Positions 50,566 through 59,328 of a stretch of 64,000 nt of DNA are shown one piece after another. Source of the DNA: an uncultured Campylobacter sp. (lineage in GTDB: Bacteria; Campylobacterota; Campylobacteria; Campylobacterales; Campylobacteraceae). The notes under the pieces were generated by a model. It did no database searches and had not been told where the DNA came from. It was given only the letters and a program-made list of their open reading frames with translations. The position numbers and the translations under genes were made by a program. The stretch covers positions 77,019 through 141,018 of the forward strand of contig NZ_CAJPRT010000004.1 in assembly GCF_905373215.1 (NCBI RefSeq). Reading direction: 5' to 3'. How positions within the stretch are numbered: the stretch's first letter is position 1; every line of letters begins with the position of its first letter.

Positions 50566-51912
50566 TTGTTGGACGGAGATGGTGACCGCGATACGCAGAT
50601 AGAAAGGCTCGTTAAAAAACGCAATTCCGCCATAAAAGAAATTTTGGACAGAGGAGGTTTGATGAGCTGCATCAATTTTGCCAAAAAAGTAGCTTCGCCG
50701 TTTGATGTAGGTCGAGCTTTGGGCGAGATAGAATACGATTTGATTGAAAATGAGCTATTGCCAACCTTTCTTGATTCAAACGATGAAGTTGAAAAGCAGG
50801 TTTTAAGCGGATATGTGCGAATTAAATTTTATAAAATCGGCATTGATTGGGTTGATATGATTATGCAAAAAGATTGGTCTTTAGAGCAACGCGCTAAATT
50901 TCTGTTGTTTTTACCTTTCAATGAAGAGGTATGGGAAACGGTTTCTAAGTATTTAGGAGAAAATAGCGAGGATCTGTACTGGAAAAACGTTAAAGTTAAT
51001 CCCTATGAATCAGACGGCAATCTGAATGAAGCAACCGAAAAATTGCTTACGTATGGGCGCGAAGGTGCGGCCGTTATCTGCGCTGCTCACAAGGCAAATA
51101 AAGCCGAAATTAATGAAGCCTTAGCGGTTCGTTCGCTTATCTCGGTCCTTGATAGTAAAAGCGGTAAGCAAGAACTTACCGACTATAGCTATGTGGCCTA
51201 TGATGTAGTTGAGCTAATTAAGCGTCTTCAAAAATCAAAAACCATAGATCAAGATGTGCTACTTAAAATCGAATTTAAGTTCTTTTCTTGGCTAAAAAGA
51301 TTTTCTACAGAAGAATTACCTACCGCAATCGAGAAAAAACTTGCTTCCGATCCGCAATTCTTTGCCGATATGATTGCTCTCGCCTTTCGTTCCAAGTATG
51401 ATAAAAGCGACAGTACTAAAGAAATAGATGAGAATAAACGCTATCTGGCCCAAAATGCCTACGATATTTTATATGAATGGAAACTTTGTCCAGGAGTTAA
51501 AGAAGATGGAAAATTTGACGAAAATGCATTTAAAGAGTGGATCAAGGAGGCCAAAAGGATTACCGAAGAGACAGGGCATATAGGAGTTGCTAGACACTAT
51601 ATTGGACAAATTTTAACTTATGCGCCTGCCGATCCGGGCGGACTTTGGATCCATAAAGCCGTGGCCGATATTTTAGATGCTAGAGATGCCGATAAAATAC
51701 GCTCCGAATTCACGCTCACTCTTTTTAATCGGCGCGGAATACATACTTTTACTTACGGGCGGGAAGAGCGAGAGCTTGCTAAGCAGAATCAAGAAAAAGC
51801 TGAAGCCCTTGATGCGGAGGGTTTTACTAGATTCGCAACGATAATGCGTGAGTTCGCTGAGCAATATTTAAAAATAGCTAACGAAGAGGAAAAAGTGGAT
51901 ATTTACGAGTAA
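50566..51912 (+). CDS. C-terminal part of the split accessory protein
   Basis: 448 residues, helical. The formal start TTG 50566 has no ribosome site (no spacer after the previous stop), so it is probably not independently initiated; the next good ATG is codon ~28 (GGAGGTTTGATG). The C-terminus reads GHIGVARHYIGQILTYAPADPGG ... FNRRGIHTFTYGREERELA, which I recall as the conserved end of the same large protein family. Together the three pieces give about 1,280 residues, the family's length. This supports one ancestral gene with two breaks. Function unknown; defence-like by architecture. Confidence 0.68.
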   Translation: MLDGDGDRDTQIERLVKKRNSAIKEILDRGGLMSCINFAKKVASPFDVGRALGEIEYDLIENELLPTFLDSNDEVEKQVLSGYVRIKFYKIGIDWVDMIMQKDWSLEQRAKFLLFLPFNEEVWETVSKYLGENSEDLYWKNVKVNPYESDGNLNEATEKLLTYGREGAAVICAAHKANKAEINEALAVRSLISVLDSKSGKQELTDYSYVAYDVVELIKRLQKSKTIDQDVLLKIEFKFFSWLKRFSTEELPTAIEKKLASDPQFFADMIALAFRSKYDKSDSTKEIDENKRYLAQNAYDILYEWKLCPGVKEDGKFDENAFKEWIKEAKRITEETGHIGVARHYIGQILTYAPADPGGLWIHKAVADILDARDADKIRSEFTLTLFNRRGIHTFTYGREERELAKQNQEKAEALDAEGFTRFATIMREFAEQYLKIANEEEKVDIYE

Positions 51913-51974
51913 AAGCATTTTATGGCTGGAGAATCGATTTGGCAAAATTTGATTCTTTTTAAATTAAATTTAGC

Positions 51975-51980
51975 TATACT
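51975..51980 (+). promoter_or_regulatory. -10 promoter for dapD
   Basis: TATACT followed by CCCGCGC, 31 bases before ATG 52011; AAGGATTAA is the ribosome site. Confidence 0.5.
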
Positions 51981-52010
51981 CCCGCGCAATTTTGCGATTA
52001 AGGATTAAAT

Positions 52011-53204
52011 ATGAAAGAGATTAAAAGCCTAAGTGAGCTGCGAGTTTTTGCAGATAAAGTTCGCGCCGAAAAGGGCTACCGCGATCCGATCATGTGGGCG
52101 GTCGGGCGCGTATTTAAGGGGCGTGCGGAGGAGCATAAAAGCCTAAGTGTGAATTACGCGCACGTAAATTTTAAAGACGGGCTAGTAAGCGCAGCAGTGC
52201 TAATCCATGCTCTAGCCGAATGCGGCGAGGTCGTGGATTTTAGCGGTAGCGAGTGCATTTTGACGCTGACGCATAAAGCCCTAAAAAAGGCGATCGAGGC
52301 TTTAAAATTTCTGCAGCCAGACGCCAAAGAGGGCGCGCACAAAAATCTGCAGGTGCTGCTTGCGGTTAAAGAGGCGATGAAATCAGACGAGCACGCGAGC
52401 TTTTGTGCTAGCTTCATCTTTGAGGATGCCGCGCCAAAAAGCGTCGAGAGCGTCTATCTCAAGCTTTACGCGCTTTCGCTAAATCTCTGCGAGCCGCGCA
52501 CGCTCAATCTAGATGGCGCATTTAGCGTGCTTCCGAATGTCGCGTGGGACGAAAACGCCCGTCCGATCGAGCTTTGGTGGCTGCGAGAAAACGAAATCTC
52601 TTTAAAAATGCAGGGCCGCTATCCGCGCATCATCAGCGTCGATAAATTTCCGCGCTACCTAAGCCACGTCGTACCGCCGCAAAACGTTCGGATTTTAGAT
52701 GACGCAAAGGTGCGTTTGGGTGCGCATATCGCTGCGGGTACGACCGTGATGCCGGGCGCTGCGTATGTAAATTTCAACGCAGGTACGACCGGTAGCGTTA
52801 TGATCGAGGGGCGCGTTAGCAGCTCGGTCGTCGTGGGCGAGGGCAGCGACATAGGCGGCGGTGCGTCGATTTTGGGCGTGCTAAGCGGCACCAACGGCAA
52901 TGCCGTGAGCATCGGCAAGCACTGCTTGCTGGGCGCAAACTCCGTAACGGGCATTCCGCTAGGCGACCGCTGCATCGTGGATGCCGGCATCGCGATACTT
53001 GAGGGCACGAAGGTTTTCATCGCGCAAAAGGATCGCGAAGCGCTAGCAGCGCTAAATGCGGGCTTTGCGTTCGATCGTGAAATTTATAAAGGGCTTGAGC
53101 TTGCCGGGCTTAGCGGTCTGCACTTCCGACAAAATAGCCAAAGCGGGCAGATTACGGCAAGCATTAGCAAGCGTGCGATCAAACTCAACGCGGAACTGCA
53201 TTAA
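52011..53204 (+). CDS. dapD: Tetrahydrodipicolinate N-succinyltransferase
   Basis: A 397-residue enzyme of the succinylase lysine/diaminopimelate pathway; the long N-terminal variant typical of epsilonproteobacteria. The N-terminal ~200 residues lead to a left-handed beta-helix with hexapeptide rhythm: VRLGAHIAAGTTVMPGAAYVN, AGTTGSVMIEGRVSSSVVVG and GSDIGGGASILGVLSG, then HCLLGANSVTGIPLGD. In C. jejuni dapD is next to mrp (Cj1605c-Cj1606c, from memory), so 46.8-51.9 kb looks like an insertion at that junction. Alone in its transcription unit. Confidence 0.95.
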   Translation: MKEIKSLSELRVFADKVRAEKGYRDPIMWAVGRVFKGRAEEHKSLSVNYAHVNFKDGLVSAAVLIHALAECGEVVDFSGSECILTLTHKALKKAIEALKFLQPDAKEGAHKNLQVLLAVKEAMKSDEHASFCASFIFEDAAPKSVESVYLKLYALSLNLCEPRTLNLDGAFSVLPNVAWDENARPIELWWLRENEISLKMQGRYPRIISVDKFPRYLSHVVPPQNVRILDDAKVRLGAHIAAGTTVMPGAAYVNFNAGTTGSVMIEGRVSSSVVVGEGSDIGGGASILGVLSGTNGNAVSIGKHCLLGANSVTGIPLGDRCIVDAGIAILEGTKVFIAQKDREALAALNAGFAFDREIYKGLELAGLSGLHFRQNSQSGQITASISKRAIKLNAELH

Positions 53205-53564
53205 ATTTATAAATTTAAACGGCGGGCGCGGATTGGCTGGAGCTTTTCAAAGCTGCGTTAAATCTATAACTTAAACGGCGAGTTTGAAAAAGATACGGAC
53301 GATCTCGCCGCGCGCCGCTTTGAGCGAGTATATGCGATCCGCCGCGAAATTTCCGCTCATAGAATTTCATGCGGAATTTAAAGAATTTTTGCCGCGATTT
53401 AGAAAATTTCTAGCGGTGATTTATGGAATTTACGCCGCTATTTTAACGCAAGTAATTTTGGGGGCTAGCGGATTTTTGCCGCGCAGAGGGTTCTTAAATT
53501 TCAAAAAATAGATTGAATTTAAAATTTTAATATGATAGATTTCAAATAAAATTAGGAGGCTAAA
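53205..53564. other. Intergenic, no gene recognised
   Basis: 360 bases with AAATTT words; a weak TATGAT at 53531 and AGGAGGC before the next start. A 75-codon open frame from 53284 has no ribosome site and no likeness. Confidence 0.45.
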
Positions 53565-53951
53565 ATGAAAAAATTTATACTCGCCCTGTTTGGCGTATTT
53601 ATCTGCACCGCGGCGCTTGCGGGAGATGCCAATGCACAGCGCTGCAAAGCTTTGGCGGACGCCGTAAATGGGCACAGTCACCCCGCGACTAAAAATATGG
53701 AGTTGGGCGCGGCTACATGCGAGGGTGATAAATTTGTAATTCCTACGATTCTAAAAAATGAAATTTGGGATAAAGTAGATCCTAAAATAAAGCAAAATTT
53801 TGAAAGCATTTTGCGCGCCAACAGGCAAAAGGATGTTTGCGCGATGATGAAAGCGGGCAGTCTAAATCGCATAGGCGTGCGAGAATTTCTGCAAAGCGGC
53901 GAAAAAATCGCCGATCTGACCTATACGCGCAGCGATTGCGGCTTAGAGTAA
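53565..53951 (+). CDS. Small periplasmic protein
   Basis: A 128-residue protein with a clear signal peptide (MKKFILALFGVFICTAALAGD). The mature ~108 residues contain four Cys (RCKAL, ATCEGD, DVCAMM, SDCGLE), suited to two disulfides, and a mixed helix/strand pattern. I do not recognise the family. TTAGGAGGCTAAA is a strong ribosome site. The CDF transporter starts 18 bases downstream, so they share a transcript. Confidence 0.72.
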   Translation: MKKFILALFGVFICTAALAGDANAQRCKALADAVNGHSHPATKNMELGAATCEGDKFVIPTILKNEIWDKVDPKIKQNFESILRANRQKDVCAMMKAGSLNRIGVREFLQSGEKIADLTYTRSDCGLE

Positions 53952-53969
53952 AATTTCAAAGGAGAGATA

Positions 53970-55097
53970 ATGGAAGTGCCTCAAGCGGCGTATAGCAGGG
54001 ATAAAATCATCATTCGCACCGGTGCGATCGGTATCATTTCAAACGTAATTTTAGCGGCATTTAAGGGCGTCGTGGGGCTGATCTCAGGCTCGATCGCGAT
54101 CGTGCTTGATGCCGTAAATAACCTAAGCGACGCACTTTCGTCCGTCATTACGATCGTGGGCGTGCATCTTGCTAGCAAGCAGCCCGATCGCGCGCACCCC
54201 TTCGGACACGGCAGGATCGAGTATCTAAGCGCGATCGTAATCGCCGTCATCATCCTCTACACCGGCGGCGTCTCGCTCGTCGAATCGATCAAAAAGATCA
54301 TTCATCCGCAAGCGGCGAATTATAATGCGGTTTCGCTCGCCATCATCGCTGTGGCGGTCGCGGCGAAATTTAGCCTGGGGCTTTACACGCAAAAGACGGG
54401 CGAGCGCGTGAACTCGGACTCGCTCATCGCTAGCGGCGTGGACGCCAAATATGACGCGCTCGTATCGCTAGCCACCCTCGTAGCGGCTTTGATTTCGCTT
54501 ATTTTCGGACTGAGCTTGGAGGCGTATCTGGGCGCGATAATTTCGGCGCTTCTGATCAAAACGGCGTATGAAATTCTACGCGATACCATCAGCAAGCTTT
54601 TGGGCTCGCGTCCGAGCCTGGAGCTTACAAATGAAATTTACGACGTCGTGCGCGGCTTTGAGGGCGTCATCGGCGCGTATGATCTGATGTTTCATGACTA
54701 CGGGCCCGATAAAATGGTAGGTTCGGTGCATATCGAGGTCGCGAGTGACACGACCGCGGCGCAGATCGACGCTCTTACGCGCCGCATCCAAAACGCCGTT
54801 TTTGCGAAATTTAATATCATCCTAGACACCGTAGGAATTTACGCGTTTAATAAAAACGATCCGCGCGCCGCCGAGATCTACGAGCATATCAAGCAGATGG
54901 CGTTTTCGCATGAGTTCGTCTCGCAGATACATGGGTTTTATCTCGACGAGGAAAAGCGCTCGATTAGCTTCGATGTTATCGTCGATTTCGCAGCGCCCGA
55001 TATGGAGGCGACGTTTCGCGCGGTCTGCAAGCAGGTGCGCGCCGCGTATCCGAACTACACGCTCATCATCACTCGCGATAGCGATTACAGCGGCTAA
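53970..55097 (+). CDS. Cation diffusion facilitator, manganese-type signature
   Basis: A 375-residue CDF metal/proton antiporter. About six helices (residues 20-215) are followed by a cytosolic domain. The metal site reads NNLSD in helix 2 and DAKYD in helix 5, an N-x3-D / D-x3-D set that I associate with Mn(II) exporters rather than Zn(II) (H/D) ones. The ARPD-like helix loop HPFGHGRIEYLSAI is present. The C-terminal domain is longer than usual, about 165 residues with two ferredoxin-like halves. AAAGGAGAGATA precedes ATG 53970. Mn specificity is inference from the motif. Confidence 0.88.
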   Translation: MEVPQAAYSRDKIIIRTGAIGIISNVILAAFKGVVGLISGSIAIVLDAVNNLSDALSSVITIVGVHLASKQPDRAHPFGHGRIEYLSAIVIAVIILYTGGVSLVESIKKIIHPQAANYNAVSLAIIAVAVAAKFSLGLYTQKTGERVNSDSLIASGVDAKYDALVSLATLVAALISLIFGLSLEAYLGAIISALLIKTAYEILRDTISKLLGSRPSLELTNEIYDVVRGFEGVIGAYDLMFHDYGPDKMVGSVHIEVASDTTAAQIDALTRRIQNAVFAKFNIILDTVGIYAFNKNDPRAAEIYEHIKQMAFSHEFVSQIHGFYLDEEKRSISFDVIVDFAAPDMEATFRAVCKQVRAAYPNYTLIITRDSDYSG

Positions 55098-55307
55098 AAT
55101 TTAAATTGCTCTAGCGGTTTAAATTTAATCGCGCCCACCCGCGCACCCCTTCGGCGAAATTTCAGAATTTTAAGCTACAATAGGAGAAATTTATCGCGAT
55201 TCCGCGCGGCGCAAAAGCCGCAATAAACCGCGAGATGAAATTTGCGCGCAAAACTTAGCAGAAGCCCGTGCGCAAGGCAACGCAAATAGAAATTTAAAAG
55301 GAAAAAT

Positions 55308-56900
55308 ATGGTTGAAATCAAAGATCTAACGATGCGCTTCGGCAAACAGCTGCTTTTTGAAAACGTGAATTTGAGCCTCGATAAGGGCAGACGCTACGGC
55401 CTCATCGGCGCAAACGGCGCGGGCAAATCGACGCTACTTAAAATTTTAAGCGGGCAGATCGAAGCAAGCAGCGGCGAAATTTTAATACAAAGCGGGCTTA
55501 AAATCGGCATTTTGGGGCAGGATCAATTCGCCTTTGAAAGCTTCAGTGTCAAAGACGCCGTACTCTACGGCAATAAGCGCCTCTATGACGCCGTGCGCGA
55601 AAAGACGCAGCTTTACGAAGCGGGCGAGTTTAACGACGAGATAAACGAGCGCCTCGGCGAGCTTGAGATGATCTGCGCCGAGGAGGATCCCGCTTACGAG
55701 TACGAAACGCGGATCGAGAAAATTTTAAGCTCGCTGGGGCTGAATGATTTCGATAAAAAGATGAGCGAGATCGAGACGAGCGATAAATTTAAGGTTCTTC
55801 TCGCGCAGGTGCTCTTCCCGCGCCCCGACGTGCTGTTTTTGGATGAGCCGACGAACAACCTCGATATCGACGCCATTTCGTGGCTCGAGTTTGAGCTAAA
55901 TCGCCACGCGGGCACGCTCGTAGTCATCAGCCACGACCGCCACTTTTTAAACCGCGTCTGCACGGACATCCTCGACGTGGATTTTAGGCGGGTACGCGAA
56001 TTTAGCGGCAATTACGACGACTGGTTCATCGCGTCCAACCTCATAGCCAAACAGGCGCAGTTTGAGCGCGAAAAAAAGCTCAAAGAAAAGGCTGAGCTTG
56101 AAAAATTTATCGCTCGCTTCAGCGCCAATGCAAGCAAAGCAAAGCAGGCAACGAGCCGTCAAAAACAGCTTGATAAACTCGATCTTAGCGGGCTTGCGAC
56201 CTCTTCGCGCAGGGAGCCTAGCATTTTATTCAAGCCCGCGCGCGAGATCGGCAATGAAATTTTAGAGCTAAGCGGCGTAGATATGAGCTTCGGTGATATT
56301 CAGATTTTGAAAAATTTTAACCTCAAGCTCGCTCACGGCGATAAGATCGCGATCATCGGTCGAAACGGCGTGGGCAAAAGTACGCTTTGCAAGATCATCA
56401 TGGGCGAGCTCGCGCCGCAGCGCGGCAAGGTGCACATGGGCGCCACGATCGAGCCCGGGTATTTCGCGCAGGATACGAATAATAAAATTTCAGGTGAGCT
56501 CAAGCTCTACGAATATCTACAAAGCCCACAGAATAGGGATCTGGATGAAATTCGCAAATGCCTTGGGCGTATGCTTTTTAGCGGCGCGGAGCAGGAGAAA
56601 AGCGTGGGTAGCCTAAGCGGCGGCGAGAAGCACCGCGTGATGCTAAGTAAGCTAATGCTGCAGCGCCCCAACCTGCTGGTGCTAGATGAGCCTAACAACC
56701 ACCTCGATCTTGAGGCGATCATCGCGCTTGGCGAAGCGCTGTATAATTTTGCGGGCTGCGCGATCTGCGTGAGCCATGACCGCGAGCTCATCGACGCGTT
56801 CGCAAATAGAATTTTGCACCTCAAAGGAGACGGCGAAATCGTCGATTTTAGGGGCACTTATGAGGAGTATCGCGAGAGCTTGGGAGCGAGCGATGATTGA
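55308..56900 (+). CDS. ABC-F family ATPase (YbiT/EttA-type)
   Basis: A 530-residue cytosolic protein with two ABC domains and no membrane helix, of the ABC-F translation-factor class. Domain 1: GANGAGKST, a degenerate signature (SDKFKVLLAQVL) and FLDEPTNNLDI. Domain 2: GRNGVGKST, LSGGEKHRVMLSKLM and VLDEPNNHLDLE. The basic linker between them (about residues 240-300) is the part that reaches the ribosomal P/E site in EttA-like proteins. The length and linker resemble YbiT. It overlaps thiS by 8 bases at its end. Ribosomal role is by family. Confidence 0.92.
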   Translation: MVEIKDLTMRFGKQLLFENVNLSLDKGRRYGLIGANGAGKSTLLKILSGQIEASSGEILIQSGLKIGILGQDQFAFESFSVKDAVLYGNKRLYDAVREKTQLYEAGEFNDEINERLGELEMICAEEDPAYEYETRIEKILSSLGLNDFDKKMSEIETSDKFKVLLAQVLFPRPDVLFLDEPTNNLDIDAISWLEFELNRHAGTLVVISHDRHFLNRVCTDILDVDFRRVREFSGNYDDWFIASNLIAKQAQFEREKKLKEKAELEKFIARFSANASKAKQATSRQKQLDKLDLSGLATSSRREPSILFKPAREIGNEILELSGVDMSFGDIQILKNFNLKLAHGDKIAIIGRNGVGKSTLCKIIMGELAPQRGKVHMGATIEPGYFAQDTNNKISGELKLYEYLQSPQNRDLDEIRKCLGRMLFSGAEQEKSVGSLSGGEKHRVMLSKLMLQRPNLLVLDEPNNHLDLEAIIALGEALYNFAGCAICVSHDRELIDAFANRILHLKGDGEIVDFRGTYEEYRESLGASDD

Positions 56901-57096
56901 GATCTGCGTAAACGGCGAGCGGCTGCAGCTGGCGCAGGATATGAGCGTGAGCGAGTTTTTGCGCCGGCGCGGACACGATCTACGCCTAGTAGCGCTCGAG
57001 CGCGACGGCGAAATTTTAAAAAAAGAGACGTGGGAGCGCACGCAGATCTCAAGCGGCAAAAAATATGAGATCGTCGAGTTCGTAGGCGGCGGCTGA
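56893..57096 (+). CDS. thiS: Sulfur carrier protein ThiS
   Basis: A 67-residue ubiquitin-like protein ending VEFVGGG; the C-terminal Gly is adenylated by ThiF and then carries sulfur as thiocarboxylate for the thiazole ring. ATG 56893 is chosen because MIEICVNGERLQL matches the family's first strand; a longer frame upstream lies inside the ABC-F gene. It overlaps the ABC-F stop by 8 bases, so it depends on that gene's transcript. ThiF follows only after ~920 bases of gene-less DNA. Confidence 0.9.
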   Translation: MIEICVNGERLQLAQDMSVSEFLRRRGHDLRLVALERDGEILKKETWERTQISSGKKYEIVEFVGGG

Positions 57097-58018
57097 GGTC
57101 GGAGCTTTGAATTATTTTAAAATTGCGGCAGCCGAGGTTTAAATCTGCGCAGAGGCCGCTAAATTTTAAGCGGCGTAGTGACACGGCGGCTGGGACTTAA
57201 AATTTGCACGCGCGTCGTTAAAATTTTAGCGGTACGGCGACGGGTAGACATAAGCGGTGCTTGGGTTTTTAAATTGGAAGCCGCGGTAGCCTGGCGCCTG
57301 CGGCGAGCTTTTAAATTTTGCAAGCGAATTGAGCCGCGGCGGCAGAACGCAGGAGTTTTAAAATTCGCTTCGCGGCGATAGAGTTTAAATTTGTATCACG
57401 GCGAAACGTTAATTTGCGTCGCCAGCCGCGGCGGCAGGACGTGGCTTTAAAACTGCATCGGCGCCGTAGGTTTGAGCGCACGGCTTTAAAATTTCACTTC
57501 GTCGCGCTAGGCAACGGCACCCGACGCGCAAATTTTACCTCGCGAGCGCGCTAAATTAGCTCGTAAACACGGTATGTGCCGCGTGATCTATTTATATTAA
57601 ACATAAAATTCCGCGTTCGGCGGCACGCCGCAGTGCGTAAAATTAACGGATCGATTCGGAGATCTATCGATATGCCGCGTTACAATACTGCGACGTAAAA
57701 AAGAGCGGGAATGCGACTTTGTTGCGCGGCGCACGGTAAAAAAGCGGCTTGCACCGATTAAATTTGGGCGGCGCGATAAATTTAAAAAGCTTAAGGCCGG
57801 TCAAAACAAAGCGCACGATACGGCGTCAAAATTTTATCGATCGAGCTTGTTTCGGGATTTGTATGCGAGCGATCATCGCGCTGGTGCGAAGCGAGCAATG
57901 CGCGCTACAGCTCGTAAAATCGTTAAAATTTGCGGCTTTGCGTGACGCAAAAAAGGCGCAGGATCGAAGCTCGCGCGGCGAGGCTCGGGCGCGCAAAAAG
58001 ATAAAATTTAGGATCAAA
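57097..58018. other. Gene-less spacer between thiS and thiF
   Basis: 920 bases of alternating CG-rich and AAATTT words. The thiF frame is open some 270 bases further upstream, but that part is Lys/Arg-rich with no family likeness. No RNA element recognised. Confidence 0.5.
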
Positions 58019-58813
58019 ATGCAGATAAAATTAAACGGCAAAGCTTACGAAACGGCCGCGAGCGATCTTGAGGGGCTGAAGCTAGAAGTTAAATTTAGCG
58101 GCGAGATCGCCGTGATAAACGGCTATGCGAGCGCGCAAAACTGCGAGCTGAAAGCGGGCGATGAGCTCTTTTTGCTCGCGCGCGGTGCGGAGCTATCTCT
58201 GCAGGAGCTTCGCGGGCTGATGTTTGCTCGCAACGCTCCTTCCGTAAACGCGGCGTTGCAAGGCTCGCGCGTGGCGATCTGCGGGCTCGGCGGGCTCGGC
58301 TCCAACGTTGCGATCCTGCTTGCGCGTGCGGGCGTGGGCGAGCTCTTTTTGATCGACTTCGACGTCGTCGAGCCGACCAACCTGAACCGCCAGCAGTATG
58401 AGATCGGCGATCTTTACAAACCTAAAACGGCCGCTCTGCGCGAAAAAATCGCGCGCATAAACCCGTTCGTGCGCGTGCGAACCTTAAACGAGCGACTTAC
58501 CGCGCAAAACGTAGCCGAAATTTTAAAAAACGAGCGTATAATTTGCGAGTGCTTCGACAACGCGGCGGCGAAAGCGATGATTTTCGATGCGCTCGGCGGC
58601 ACGGATCGCTTTTTGATCTGCGCTAGCGGTATGGCTGGCAGCGGCGGCGCCAACGAGATCCGCACGACGCGGTTCGGCAAAAACGTCTTCGTCTGCGGCG
58701 ACCGCAAAAGCGCCGCGGCTCAGGGCGTGGGGCTGCTTGCGCCGCGCGTGGCGATCTGCGCCGCACATCAAGCAAACGTCGCGCTTAGGCTGATTTTGGG
58801 CGAGGAGGGCTAG
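58019..58813 (+). CDS. thiF: ThiF-type adenylyltransferase with N-terminal ThiS-like domain
   Basis: A 264-residue E1-like enzyme that adenylates the ThiS C-terminus. Residues 1-~60 look like a ThiS/MoaD-type ubiquitin fold lacking the Gly-Gly tail (MQIKLNGKAYETA ... GDELFLLARG), a known arrangement of the ThiF family 2. The nucleotide fold is AICGLGGLGSNVAILLARAGVGE, with FDVVEPTNLNRQQY and the later CECFDNAAAK. There are no zinc-site CxxC pairs, as in this subfamily. ATG 58019 follows TTTAGGATCAAA. Confidence 0.9.
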   Translation: MQIKLNGKAYETAASDLEGLKLEVKFSGEIAVINGYASAQNCELKAGDELFLLARGAELSLQELRGLMFARNAPSVNAALQGSRVAICGLGGLGSNVAILLARAGVGELFLIDFDVVEPTNLNRQQYEIGDLYKPKTAALREKIARINPFVRVRTLNERLTAQNVAEILKNERIICECFDNAAAKAMIFDALGGTDRFLICASGMAGSGGANEIRTTRFGKNVFVCGDRKSAAAQGVGLLAPRVAICAAHQANVALRLILGEEG

Positions 58814-59328
58814 GCTAGGCCGCTCATCGCGCGCCTGCATTTCTAAATTTACTCGCCTTTGCATGTTTTTTAGGCCTCGCGCGATTGTTTTGAGAAGCAG
58901 ACGAGCGTTTCGGCGGGTATACAGCGTGTTTTAAAAACGATGTGAAATTTACTGCACGCCGAGCAAATTTAGCCGCGATATGCAAATTTAAACGACGAAA
59001 TTTAAACCATTTGCCGTGCGCAGCTCGCGGATAAGTAAAATTTTAAAATTTATTCGGCGCGAGCGAGCTGCTTTTGAATGTAGGATTTAAAATTTCGTGC
59101 AGCGAAGCGAGCCGCAGTCTGCGCGTGAAATTTTAAAATTTTGTGTCGTGGCTAAAATTTGACGGGAAATTTTAAAGCTCGGGCGCGGCGTCGTGCAGCG
59201 CGTAAAAATAGCGATAGAAGCAAGGCGCACATCTGTGCCGCAATCTCGCGCTGTGTATAATGCACTGCGCCGATATACGCCATTTAGCGCCGCGCATAAA
59301 AACGAAAATTTAAACTAAAGAGGATAGA
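58814..59328. other. Intergenic with thiG promoter, no gene recognised
   Basis: 515 bases of AAATTT-rich DNA with a promoter near its right end (separate entry). Confidence 0.45.
59256..59261 (+). promoter_or_regulatory. -10 promoter for thiG
   Basis: GTGTATAATGCAC with TATAAT at 59256-59261, about 70 bases before ATG 59329. AAAGAGGATAG is the ribosome site. Confidence 0.5.

Noticed and set aside
53284..53511. 75-codon open frame before the small periplasmic protein gene
   Set aside because: No ribosome site and no likeness; composition matches spacer DNA.
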